Source: Rhizobium sp. CG5 (GTDB lineage Bacteria; Pseudomonadota; Alphaproteobacteria; Rhizobiales; Rhizobiaceae). Taken from it: a stretch of DNA of 64,000 nucleotides. Shown here in pieces: positions 1 through 8,565 of the stretch. The stretch is taken from the NCBI RefSeq assembly GCF_023701945.1, contig NZ_JABAEF010000012.1, positions 81,922 through 145,921 on the forward strand, in the 5' to 3' direction. Under the pieces are notes generated by a model that saw only the letters and a program-made list of their open reading frames with translations, was not told the DNA's origin and searched no databases. How positions within the stretch are numbered: the stretch's first letter is position 1; every line of letters begins with the position of its first letter. A program made the translations under genes and the position numbers.

Positions 1-150
1 GTTCTGGACGCGGCTAAAGCACGCGGCACTCAGAGAGTGGTCGACACCGACGGCAGATTTGACGTGACGTTCGTACCTGGGAAACGGACACTGGAAGAGT
101 TGTTCTCCCGTCCCGGTCCCCTTCCGGACGATGACGATATCAATCTCTAA
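1..150 (+). CDS. C-terminal end of an unrecognised protein (partial)
   Basis: Frame 1 is open from the window edge to a TAA at 148-150 and gives 49 residues ending in DDDDINL. The segment is polar and acidic at its end, and no family is recognisable from so short a piece. It lies on the same strand as the defence genes that follow, about 1 kb away, so it is probably the last gene of an upstream operon. Confidence 0.45.
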   Translation, partial: VLDAAKARGTQRVVDTDGRFDVTFVPGKRTLEELFSRPGPLPDDDDINL

Positions 151-689
151 TCAAGTTTTCTGCAACTACGGTGCGGAACCGTAACCGGCGATGGCAAAAC
201 CAACAAGATGGGGGGGGCGATTTTCGATTACTTCGGCCTACCGCACTGGTTGAAATGATTGAATCGTTGGCGCCGACGGTGACGGAAATTCGCAAAAGCA
301 CCGTACAAGCTTCTCGTTTGCAGGAGCAGCGCCATTACCGTCCCGTATCCTCACTTCCCTTACCGGAGGTGGGAGGGCTTTGCGCGGCTCAATCCGCCAC
401 AGCGAGCTGATGTCAGGGTGGCTCAGATGCGGCGCTCTGCGATTAGTCTCGTCAAGGAACAACGACCTGGATCGCGAAAATGGCGATGGGTAACGGTCGC
501 TGCTTCGAGGCTTGAACCGATCAGTTCCGCTGCGGCGCATCAAGGAAAGAAACTGAACTATGGCAAAGGCCTCAGATCAATCTGGGGGCAGTGAAGATAA
601 CGCAATCGATTGGAGATCTTTGGCATTGATGCTCCCCAGCGGGGTCAGCCGGTTGAAAGGAGTTATTCTATCCTTGTGCTAAAGGTATT

Positions 690-762
690 TAGAGCAATTC
701 CAGCAAAATTGGGATCCGGTTTCCCGTTCGGAATTGCGTTAAAACAAAGAGATAGAGCACTG
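690..762. repeat. Rhizobial intergenic palindromic repeat
   Basis: The segment starts with AGAGCAATTCCAGC and contains GGATCCGGTTT and GGAATTGCGTTAAAAC followed by AAAGAGATAGAGCA. The left AGCAATTCC and right GGAATTGCG form the arms of a palindrome around an ATCCGG centre. Short elements of this make-up are scattered between genes in many Rhizobiales genomes. Recognition is from memory of such repeats, and no second copy was noticed in this window. Confidence 0.55.
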
Positions 763-1119
763 CAGGCGCTTCTGTTTTCGCCGGAATTTCTCAAGTTGGC
801 CCCGTTGCAGGCGATTCCGTCGAGCGAGGAAGCCGGAGTTCTCCATGTCAGGGGTTGCTTCAGGCTGCATCCCATAATCGTGCCGGCGAGGCAGGATCGA
901 TCGGGATCCTTTTCGGACGATGCCGCGATGGATGGTCAATCCGCCGCGATGCGCGACCAGACATGAAAGCGAGATGGTTGCTACCGTCGGGATGTTGTAT
1001 CCCGGCTTCGCGTGCCTCAGGAAATTGCAGGCCCACAATTGACGTCCGTGAGTTTGTTCTCTATATGGTCCAGACATGAGAAAACTCCGAACCCTCACCC
1101 TCCGAATACGATGACGGAT

Positions 1120-1137
1120 CACGGGACCGATCCCGTG
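1120..1137. promoter_or_regulatory. Perfect inverted repeat upstream of the TnsA-like gene
   Basis: CACGGGA and TCCCGTG form a perfect 7-bp inverted repeat with a 4-base CCGA loop, 35 bp before the start at 1172. It could be an operator for the following two-gene operon or a terminator-like hairpin, but there is no T-run after it on either strand. Its function is unknown. Confidence 0.35.
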
Positions 1138-1171
1138 GAGCCACAAGTTCCGTATTCTTGGAGTGATGGTC

Positions 1172-1798
1172 ATGAAGACTGGATTCGCGCATGCCGCAGG
1201 CGATGATGCTTGCGATTTCCGCAATATTTACAAGCCCTACCCGCCATACCTGACTTTGAAATGCATCGGAGATCCGCTGTTCCGCAGCCAGCGTGTCCGA
1301 GATTACGCGTGCCTGCTCGACCTTGACCCGGACGTCATCTCCTGGAGATGCACGCCGGAAGCGATCGTCAACCAGAGCGGGGCCGCCCGGCCACGATGGT
1401 GGCATGTCGACCTGGCCGTCGAAACGTCGTCCGAGGCGCGCTTAGTCGAGATCTGGCAGACAAGTACCGGAGGACCCTCCTGGCTTCCAAGGGTCGCCGA
1501 ACAGATGGGCTACCGGCTCCAGCCCGTTTCGATGCTCGAGCTCGATCAGATTCGTCTCCAAAACTCCAAGGACCTTATGCGGTACGTCGGTTCCGAGGTG
1601 CCTCTCGGGGATCGCGTGCGAATCTTTGCCGCACTGGATGAGATGGGCACGCTGACCCTGACCGAATGCCTTTCCGCAATTCGCGAGAGCAAATCCATGC
1701 ACACCATCGCTTCGATGGTCCTTTCTGGACTTCTCGAAGTAGATCTTGATGCCGCGCTCATCGGTCCGGACACCGTGGTCCGCCGCGCCGCGAAGTAG
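1172..1798 (+). CDS. TnsA-like endonuclease-fold protein, probably catalytically degenerate
   Basis: This is a 208-residue protein. I chose the ATG at 1172 because GGAG lies 8 bases upstream; a GTG at 1163 and an ATG at 1166 are in frame. Residues about 40-65 (a VRDYACLLDLDPDV segment) and about 85-105 (WWHVDLAVE then RLVEIW) follow the layout of the TnsA N-terminal nuclease domain: a region mentioning the genomic or target context, then an Asp strand and a Glu-x-Lys strand. The expected Lys is replaced (EIW), so nuclease activity is doubtful. The C-terminal part is probably helical. The next gene, an AAA+/M41 protease, starts 10 bases later, so the two are almost certainly one operon. There is no tnsB or tnsC, which argues against a Tn7-like transposon. 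The fold assignment is inference. Confidence 0.5.
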   Translation: MKTGFAHAAGDDACDFRNIYKPYPPYLTLKCIGDPLFRSQRVRDYACLLDLDPDVISWRCTPEAIVNQSGAARPRWWHVDLAVETSSEARLVEIWQTSTGGPSWLPRVAEQMGYRLQPVSMLELDQIRLQNSKDLMRYVGSEVPLGDRVRIFAALDEMGTLTLTECLSAIRESKSMHTIASMVLSGLLEVDLDAALIGPDTVVRRAAK

Positions 1799-1808
1799 GG
1801 AGGCGGCC

Positions 1809-3668
1809 ATGTCCAGGACACCAGTCCAGCGTCCCGCGACGCTGGAAACCCTCACCTATGCCTACGCCATCCGTGTCGCCCTGCGGCGCTGCGGTATCTA
1901 TGTGAAGGTCTCGGAATCCGATCGGGGAGCGGCGATCGTGTTTCCACAGGACGCCAACTTCGAGGCCTATGAGGTCGCGCTCGGACAGGAGCTCAAGAAG
2001 TCGGGGCTTGCAGGCCAGTTCTCGATCGCACGGGTCGTGCTCGGCAAGCGTGGTGAAACCTATTCGGCCGAGGCGGCGCTGGAGGTATCGAGGGGTGGCT
2101 CGGTCATTGTCCTCGTGGAACACGGCGCAACGATTCCTCTCGAGATTCTCGTCGCCGTCGATCGTGTCGTCGAAGTCGGGCCGATCAGGCCAAGGCATTT
2201 GATCTCGGCCATCAAGGAGGCCTGGGGGACGATCGTCACGCCGGAGGCGGCTTGCGTCCTCTGCTCGCATCCGTCAAAGCTCCTCTTCGCCGCACTCCGG
2301 CGCGGCAGATCGATCGACGTCGTCCTCCGCAAGCTTTCGGTGTCGGAACCTCCTGCCGCTGACAGGTGGGAGCCGAGGGTTGAAGATCTCGAGGGCTATG
2401 GTCAGGCAAAGACGTGGGCGCTCGACCTTGTCCAGGATCTCGGCGCATGGCGGGAAGGGCGGCTTCGTTGGCGGGACGTGGATGCTGGGCTGCTGCTGTC
2501 CGGGCCGCCAGGGACGGGCAAGACCCTGTTCGCGAGCGCGATCGCCCGGTCATGTGGCGCGACCTTCATGCCGACGTCCAGCGGCCGATGGCAGTCGAAG
2601 GGCCACCTCGGTGATATGCTCGGAGCCATGAGAAAATCATTCCGGGATGCTGCGGAACAGGCCCCGACAATCCTATTCATTGACGAATTCGACTCCATCG
2701 GAGACCGTAGGACATTCCGCGGCGACAACGCGAACTACTCCCTGCAGGTGGTCAACGCCCTGCTGGAGCTTCTCGATGGCTCGGGAAGTCGGGAAGGCGT
2801 TGTCGTGATCGCCGCCAGCAACTATCCGGACAATATCGATCCCGCGCTCCGACGGCCCGGGCGACTGGATCGCCATGTGGCGATCGAACTGCCCGACAGG
2901 GCCGCCCGCCAGCAGATGCTGGGCCTGCATCTGGATAATGCCATTCCACAGAACCATCTCAAGGATATCGCCGCCGCAACCGCCGGATACTCGGGAGCCC
3001 ACATCGAACAGCTTGCCCGCGATGCTCGAAGGCTCGCTCGCCGGGCGGGTCGGGAAGTCGACACTGGTGATCTGCTCGGCCTCGTTCCACCCTCGATGCC
3101 AGTCCAAGGAGAACAACTCCGGGCCGCATGCGTGCACGAGGCGGGACATGCCGTCGTCGGTCTCGAGTTGATGATCGGCGAGATCGTCATGATCGTCGTA
3201 GCCCGCGAGATCGGGCATCACGAGGGAAGTGTTGGGCACGTGCAATGGCAGCGGGCGAGGGGAGGCAACCGCTCTCGCCAATCCTATCTCAATGAACTCG
3301 CGATGCTGTTGGCCGGGATGGCGGCCGAGCAGGTGATCCTGGGAGAGGTTTTCGATGGATCGGGTGGGGTGCCGGGTTCCGATCTTCAGCGGGCCGTCGA
3401 CATCGGAACACTCATGCTCGCCAACCTAGGTCTGGGCAGTCTGCAGTTCTTCGACGTTTCCACATCCGAGGAACTCGATGAACTGCGCCGTTCTGATCCT
3501 ACGCTCCGACGCCGGGTTGAGCGACTTCTCAAGGGGCAGCTCGCGCGGGCAGTGGAGATCATCCGGAGCCGCCGCGCAGATACGGAGGCGCTTATCGCGA
3601 TACTGAGCGAGCGAGAGGTAATGTCCGGACACGATGTCGCTCGACTGCTTGGACGCGCTCCCCGGTAA
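1809..3668 (+). CDS. Soluble FtsH-like AAA+ ATPase with M41 zinc protease domain
   Basis: This is a 619-residue protein. The ATG at 1809 follows GGGAGG by a few bases. About 190 N-terminal residues match no family I recognise. The AAA+ module follows, with Walker A GPPGTGKT near residue 236, Walker B ILFIDEFDSIG near 290, and an arginine-rich RRPGRLDRH segment near 345. The C-terminal part carries HEAGHAV, the HExxH zinc motif of peptidase M41, near residue 440. The order matches FtsH, but I see no N-terminal membrane segments, so the enzyme should be cytosolic. FtsH-family proteins unfold and degrade protein substrates using ATP. Paired with the TnsA-like gene at the edge of a defence island, it may be a defence protease; that role is inference. 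Confidence 0.75.
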   Translation: MSRTPVQRPATLETLTYAYAIRVALRRCGIYVKVSESDRGAAIVFPQDANFEAYEVALGQELKKSGLAGQFSIARVVLGKRGETYSAEAALEVSRGGSVIVLVEHGATIPLEILVAVDRVVEVGPIRPRHLISAIKEAWGTIVTPEAACVLCSHPSKLLFAALRRGRSIDVVLRKLSVSEPPAADRWEPRVEDLEGYGQAKTWALDLVQDLGAWREGRLRWRDVDAGLLLSGPPGTGKTLFASAIARSCGATFMPTSSGRWQSKGHLGDMLGAMRKSFRDAAEQAPTILFIDEFDSIGDRRTFRGDNANYSLQVVNALLELLDGSGSREGVVVIAASNYPDNIDPALRRPGRLDRHVAIELPDRAARQQMLGLHLDNAIPQNHLKDIAAATAGYSGAHIEQLARDARRLARRAGREVDTGDLLGLVPPSMPVQGEQLRAACVHEAGHAVVGLELMIGEIVMIVVAREIGHHEGSVGHVQWQRARGGNRSRQSYLNELAMLLAGMAAEQVILGEVFDGSGGVPGSDLQRAVDIGTLMLANLGLGSLQFFDVSTSEELDELRRSDPTLRRRVERLLKGQLARAVEIIRSRRADTEALIAILSEREVMSGHDVARLLGRAPR

Positions 3669-4245
3669 TCAGTCTGCGGCTTGAGATGATGCACGGAAAA
3701 CGGCACCTTCCGGTGCCGTTATGCCCCCAGCTCCATGGGTCGGGGAGCAAAGCTCTACGTGTTCCCACGTTCCGCGCGTGGGTGGGGACTGAGATAAAGT
3801 TCAGTGGCGCTGGCTACCTCACGCTCATCACTAGCGATCCGTTGCCTTTGTACTAGATGCCTTGTCTTCCGCAAACGCTGATGATCTCGGGACACGTGGT
3901 CGATCGTGGAGGGCACGCGGCCCTGAAGGCTACAAGCTCGTGCCGCCGTAGCCGTCTTCGTCCAACTTCGACAAGCAGTACCGATCCATTTAGTGGTTCG
4001 ATCGATCCAGCAATTGGTACAGTATGTTGCTGCTGGATTTCATGCTATCCGCATTTCAGCCGCTGGAATACGTCAGCGATCTCCCCGCGTAGTCTGATGA
4101 ACGGTACGAGGCGATGCACTTGCGCTTATCGTCGCATGTCTTTGACATACCGACGGTATTTGCGTGTAAAGTTCCTTCCAAGTCAACAAAACTGTCGCCG
4201 CATACGCGTTGTGTTGCTACTGTTGCTTCAATGTATGGGGGAATC
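3669..4245. other. 577-bp gap between the protease gene and the Druantia operon
   Basis: No credible gene is present; open frames here lack protein-like composition. The gap holds a hairpin at 3699-3720 and an imperfect palindrome near 3759-3793 (GTGTTCCCACG facing GCGTGGG). The AT-richer stretch from about 4130 to 4245 probably carries the promoter of the methyltransferase gene, although no clear -35/-10 pair could be assigned. Confidence 0.5.
3699..3720 (+). terminator. Hairpin after the AAA+ protease gene
   Basis: AACGGCACC and GGTGCCGTT form a 9-bp stem around a TTCC loop, 30 bp after the stop codon. The stem is strong, but only two T residues follow, so termination is plausible rather than certain. 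Confidence 0.5.
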
Positions 4246-6066
4246 ATGGGGCAGACAGCAATCGACCTTTATTCCGGCTGCGGCGGTATGTCGGCAGGCG
4301 CGTGCGCGGCGATACCGGATCTCGAAGTTAAATGGGCATTGGACATCGACACCGATGCGACCCGTACCTTCCGAAACAGCCATCCCGAAGCTCTGGTCGA
4401 CTGCTGCGACGTCTCGCTTGTCTCCGCCGCCGACGTCATCGAGCGGGCAGGGATCGACAAGATCGACTGGCTCTTCGCGGGGCCGACCTGCCAGGCGGTC
4501 AGCACGATGGGCGTGTTCCACCTCGATGATCCGCGCAACGCGCTGTTCGTCCACTTCATAAGACTACTGGACGGCTTCGCCGCCGTCGGCCGCAAGCCGC
4601 GCCGCGTCGTCATGGAGAACGTTCCCGGTGTAGTCTACGGAAAGAATCTCGTGATCGTGAAGGAGCTGTTCAAGCTCTTCGAGGAGAGGGGCTACAACGT
4701 GTTCGCCGATGTCGTGAACATGGCTGACTACGGACTGCCCCAGCTCCGCAACCGCTTCATCCTCGTCGCCACCCTTGACGCCCTTCCGGCGAACTTCCCG
4801 CTGCCGACGCATGCATCGGACGCATCCGGGACGCTGCCGGAATATGTGAACGTCCATGAGGCCATCTCCGACCTGACTGACTGCGACACGGATCGGTCTG
4901 CGGTCGCGTCGCTGGAGGCAGCCACCACGCTGACACCGTTTCAGAGGTTCGTGCGCGATGGCGCCGGAAAGGCGCCAAACCATCACGCCAACAATCTTTC
5001 CGAGATCAACAGGAAGCGGGTCTCGAAGGTTCCTCAGGGCGGCTGCTGGAAGGACATTCCTCCTGAGCTGCTTCCCGACCGCTTCCGCCGGGTCCGCCTC
5101 ACCGACTACGCCACTCTCTATGGACGGCTCCACGAGGCGGCTCCCGCCTATACGATCTCCGCCGGCTTCGCCAACGTGACTTCAGGATGCTTCACCCATC
5201 CGACGCATGATCGCGCGCTGACGGTCAGGGAAGGCGCCCGGCTTCAGGGGTTCAGGGATTCGTTCGAGTTCCTCGGTTCCCGGCACGCGCAATACCGTCA
5301 GGTGGGCAATGCGGTGCCGCCGTTCTTCATGATGCAGCTTGTGCGCCATCTCCTTGACGGCGCGCGAGACGGTGTACCCGCCAGAATGACATCCGAAGTG
5401 ATCGCAAGCGGCCGCAAGCTTCCCCCGATGGTCAAGCGCTACATGAACAAGAAGAACGACTCCGAGCGTTCCGGAGACGGATACGGCAGCGGCACGTACT
5501 GGCCGGCCGGATGGGGCGAGCCGATCCCGGCCGACGCGGTGGCCGCTAACGGATACCGTCTGAGCAACGCGACACCACGCTACCGCCGACGCGACGAGTG
5601 GCGCGCTTCCCGTGATAAGTTCACCGACCAGGATCTCGTTGCAGTATACGAGGAGCAGCAGCGCCGCGGCATCGACCCCGAAGGCATGATCGTGCTGCCG
5701 CTGACACGGGAAGGGGATGTCGACGCGATCGACCGGGCCATCGTCCAGCTCCTAGCCATACTGGGCTCCCGAGCAGGAATCATGAAACTTGACGTTCCCG
5801 TGCGCTATCTTCGTGCGCGCCTGAAGCTGCTGCATGACCAGCTCTCCGAACGACTGGTCTCGAACCTGCCCCCGCTTGCCATTCAGGAGGACGGCGCGGC
5901 TGTCCTGCTCGGAAGCGACAAGGGGACTCTCCTTCTCGCCCGGCTGACCTTCGAGGAGACGGACTTGTCGGAGCGCGCGTCGCTGAAGGCTCCGCATCTT
6001 GTCCTTCATCCCGAGCCGCCGCGACGGAAGATCAAAGCCGCAGCCGACCGCCATAGCTGCCGATAG
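4246..6066 (+). CDS. druM: DNA cytosine-5 methyltransferase, Druantia type II DruM
   Basis: This is a 606-residue protein. The ATG at 4246 has GGGGGA just upstream; an in-frame ATG at 4231 is the alternative. Motif I (AIDLYSGCGGMSAG) is at the N terminus, motif IV is GPTCQAVS with the catalytic Cys at 82, ENV is near 124, QLRNR near 165, and the motif X string RQVGNAVPP near 350. The residue before the catalytic Cys is Thr where C5 methyltransferases normally have Pro, and Ala replaces the usual Gly after Gln, so the active-site loop is atypical. About 230 residues follow motif X and resemble no domain I know. The gene is followed by two large unknown genes and a giant DUF1998 helicase, which is the Druantia type II layout. 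In such systems the methylase is expected to mark host DNA. Confidence 0.85.
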   Translation: MGQTAIDLYSGCGGMSAGACAAIPDLEVKWALDIDTDATRTFRNSHPEALVDCCDVSLVSAADVIERAGIDKIDWLFAGPTCQAVSTMGVFHLDDPRNALFVHFIRLLDGFAAVGRKPRRVVMENVPGVVYGKNLVIVKELFKLFEERGYNVFADVVNMADYGLPQLRNRFILVATLDALPANFPLPTHASDASGTLPEYVNVHEAISDLTDCDTDRSAVASLEAATTLTPFQRFVRDGAGKAPNHHANNLSEINRKRVSKVPQGGCWKDIPPELLPDRFRRVRLTDYATLYGRLHEAAPAYTISAGFANVTSGCFTHPTHDRALTVREGARLQGFRDSFEFLGSRHAQYRQVGNAVPPFFMMQLVRHLLDGARDGVPARMTSEVIASGRKLPPMVKRYMNKKNDSERSGDGYGSGTYWPAGWGEPIPADAVAANGYRLSNATPRYRRRDEWRASRDKFTDQDLVAVYEEQQRRGIDPEGMIVLPLTREGDVDAIDRAIVQLLAILGSRAGIMKLDVPVRYLRARLKLLHDQLSERLVSNLPPLAIQEDGAAVLLGSDKGTLLLARLTFEETDLSERASLKAPHLVLHPEPPRRKIKAAADRHSCR

Positions 6067-6116
6067 AGTAGGGGCGGGTTTCATATCAGGGATGTCTTAG
6101 GGAGGGGGAAGACATA

Positions 6117-8552
6117 TTGAGAAACTTCGAGGCGGAATGCATCGAAAGATATTTTCTGGCTCCTGGCAGCACTGGGCCTATAGCCAGCGTCTATGTCGCC
6201 GACGAGGACCTTCTCGATATCTTCGGCGTTGCAGATCTGGAAGAGGCCCGGAAGCGCCTCATCCGAAGCCTTCCGCACACTGATATCCTCAAGCAACGCT
6301 TTGCTGGAGATGTGGCGCCGCGAAAGGGGAATGCGCCGGACTATGTAAGGATCCTCGTATTCCTCTGCTGGATGCAGACGACCAAGACAAGACAGCCCGG
6401 GGACCGGGATTTCCGCGACGACCTCCTTGCGAAGCAGCTTAACGAGTACTTCACCGGGTTCCCGATGAACGGCCTCGATCTGATGTGGGAGCACCTGAAG
6501 GATTTTCTCTGGCAGGAACACCGGATTGAACTTGTGCTGCCTGAGAACATTCCCACTCACATTCGCCGGATCGGCCGCACGCTGCAGATGGCCTTTCCGA
6601 CCTGGCGCCACAAAGTGGAACTGCGAAAAGCAAGGGACATTATTCCTCCGGATAAACTTCTCGACCCCCTTACAGTCGCCAACAAGATCCAGACGTCGAA
6701 GATGCGCGGGGAGACGATGCAGTCGTTCGTGTACAACTTCGGAAAGTTCGATGACGCGTGGAAACGTGGCATGCGGGAATACATGGAAACGCCGTTCTGG
6801 CAGGCCTGGTATTCCATCGTGGCGGAACAGGCCGCACTTGAAGACATAGAGATTGCAGAAGGCGAATTCGGGGATCACGAGCTCTTCCGGGTCTCGCCAC
6901 TTGGCGACCGGGTGGCGATCTCGACCCCCGAGGAGGCGCTCAAGTTCATTCCCAAGCCTCTGGGAAAGCTCATTCGGAGCGGGATCGTCTTCCTCGAGAA
7001 TCTCGGCTTCGGCAGATACCGGGCAGCAACATCGCCGTCCAACATCCTCCTGATGAAGCGCGCGAGGCTCGCCGAATGCGCTTCCGAAGCGATCCGCTCC
7101 GCTGCCGGGTTGAACGCCGCATGGGTCGTGGCCCACTTCAGAAACCGCGTCGATGGCGGGGCCCAGACAGAAGGCATCCCGAGGGAATTCGGCTGGCGCG
7201 ATGGCATCAGGGTTGGCGGAGCCTACCTTGGCCGCTCGCCGCTCGCGCCAATGATCGAAGGCCCGTTGCCGGCGGCCATCCGCGTCGAGAAGAACGGCAA
7301 GCCGATTGACATGGTTCGGCACGAGAAAGGCCTGTCGTTTCCGGATGGCATCCATTCTGGAAGGTTCATCGCCCGCAGTCTCCGGGAAAACCGCGAGATT
7401 CTGCTTGTCCCGCGCGCCAACGAGGTAGGCGACGGCCGTCGCCTCGCCTTCGATTTCTCAAGGGAGATTTCGGAGGACGAGTTCCACCACGACACCGCGC
7501 CGTCCACCGCCATAAGCGTCGAAGAATGGAGCGGTACGCGCACTCCTCCCTGCGACGAACTGGTGACGATCGCGGAAGCGCTCTACGAGAGAACTGCGCG
7601 GGGGCTATCCTTCTCCGAAGCCGTCGAAATCATTCTGAGAGGCCTGCCCGCGGACGACCGCCCTTCCGAATGGGACATTCTTCGCTCGTTCGCCGACGCT
7701 GGCTGGCTGGAGCTGACCCTGCTGCGCCATTTTCCTGCGCGCAGGATACTGCAGCAGCCGCTGTCGGGTGAGTGCGTCGGCCCCGATCTCGTCAGGATCA
7801 GCGGCCCCACTCCCATTGCGGTGATTGAACGCCTCCATGCGGCTGCAGGAGCGGCCGGGGCCACCGTCGAGGCATGGAATGGCCTGTCGCGGTGGTCGCT
7901 GCCCCGCTACGTCGTCAGATCGCCCAGCGAGCGTGTGCGGCAGGAATTCATCAGAAGGATGGCCATCGCTGAAAAGCCCATCCCGACCCAGGCTGTCTCC
8001 GACGTGGGCGATCCCGACGGTGTCCACGGCTATCAGGTGATTGGCAGGCTGGACCAGGAACGCGGCTTCTTCGCCGTACGCTACGACGACAAAATTCCCG
8101 ACGGTCTCTACAGGCTCGAAAGGAAGGAATCCCACAATCCCTTCCTTTACCGCTCGGTCGTCTCTGGAAAGCCGACGCAGAACTACGTCTCACCGTCGGT
8201 GGCTATCCTTGCGCATCATCAGCGCGGTCGCGGCGCGCTGTTTCTGCATTACGACGGGATCCTGCAGGCCATGCGCGCCCGCGTTCTCCTTCCTTCGAGC
8301 TGGGCGCGATGGATTTCCGACAGGGTCCTCTGTAACGCGGCCCCCGGATTTTCCGAAGGAGCGTGGCGATACCAGTACGCCATCGGCGCTTCGTCGCTCG
8401 CCTCCATCACCCGCCTCGTCCCCGTCGAGGAGCACGCTGAAAAAGGCGGCTCGGAATGGATCGACAGATTTCTCGCATCGGCCGCCAACCGCGGCCGGGC
8501 GATCTATGACAGCAAGGCCCGGACGATACGCATCGCCCGAAGCATGTCCTGA
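6117..8552 (+). CDS. druF: Druantia type II protein DruF
   Basis: This is an 811-residue protein starting at TTG (6117), chosen because the strong Shine-Dalgarno GGAGGGGGAA lies about 6 bases upstream and because no ATG fits as well. I see no signal peptide, membrane segment or enzymatic motif. The N-terminal third is helical and charged. The name rests on position: it lies directly between the cytosine methyltransferase and the gene preceding a DUF1998 helicase, as druF does in Druantia type II. Proteins of this family have no assigned biochemical function. The stop is 13 bases before the next start, so translation is probably coupled. Confidence 0.7.
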   Translation: MRNFEAECIERYFLAPGSTGPIASVYVADEDLLDIFGVADLEEARKRLIRSLPHTDILKQRFAGDVAPRKGNAPDYVRILVFLCWMQTTKTRQPGDRDFRDDLLAKQLNEYFTGFPMNGLDLMWEHLKDFLWQEHRIELVLPENIPTHIRRIGRTLQMAFPTWRHKVELRKARDIIPPDKLLDPLTVANKIQTSKMRGETMQSFVYNFGKFDDAWKRGMREYMETPFWQAWYSIVAEQAALEDIEIAEGEFGDHELFRVSPLGDRVAISTPEEALKFIPKPLGKLIRSGIVFLENLGFGRYRAATSPSNILLMKRARLAECASEAIRSAAGLNAAWVVAHFRNRVDGGAQTEGIPREFGWRDGIRVGGAYLGRSPLAPMIEGPLPAAIRVEKNGKPIDMVRHEKGLSFPDGIHSGRFIARSLRENREILLVPRANEVGDGRRLAFDFSREISEDEFHHDTAPSTAISVEEWSGTRTPPCDELVTIAEALYERTARGLSFSEAVEIILRGLPADDRPSEWDILRSFADAGWLELTLLRHFPARRILQQPLSGECVGPDLVRISGPTPIAVIERLHAAAGAAGATVEAWNGLSRWSLPRYVVRSPSERVRQEFIRRMAIAEKPIPTQAVSDVGDPDGVHGYQVIGRLDQERGFFAVRYDDKIPDGLYRLERKESHNPFLYRSVVSGKPTQNYVSPSVAILAHHQRGRGALFLHYDGILQAMRARVLLPSSWARWISDRVLCNAAPGFSEGAWRYQYAIGASSLASITRLVPVEEHAEKGGSEWIDRFLASAANRGRAIYDSKARTIRIARSMS

Positions 8553-8565
8553 AAGAGATGGAAGC

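Larger units (their letters stand above)
151..1171. other. 1 kb stretch without a convincing gene; several tiny ORFs
   Basis: No long, protein-like frame covers this stretch. The plus strand carries a chain of very short open frames: about 51 codons from 255 (its ATG overlaps a TGA), about 55 codons from 427, and a 40-codon frame at 560-682 with an AAGGAAAG stretch upstream. They resemble no family I know. They could be decayed remains of a gene or small unrecognised proteins. The stretch also contains a rhizobial palindromic repeat near 690-762 and a hairpin at 1120-1137 just before the next gene. Confidence 0.5.

Noticed and set aside
1172-1798. Start of a Tn7-like transposon
   Set aside because: No tnsB, tnsC or tnsD follows, the catalytic Lys is missing, and the next gene is a protease.
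3759-3793. Possible CRISPR repeat (GTGTTCCC start with a central palindrome, like type I-E)
   Set aside because: Only one imperfect copy exists, with no spacers, second repeat or cas genes.
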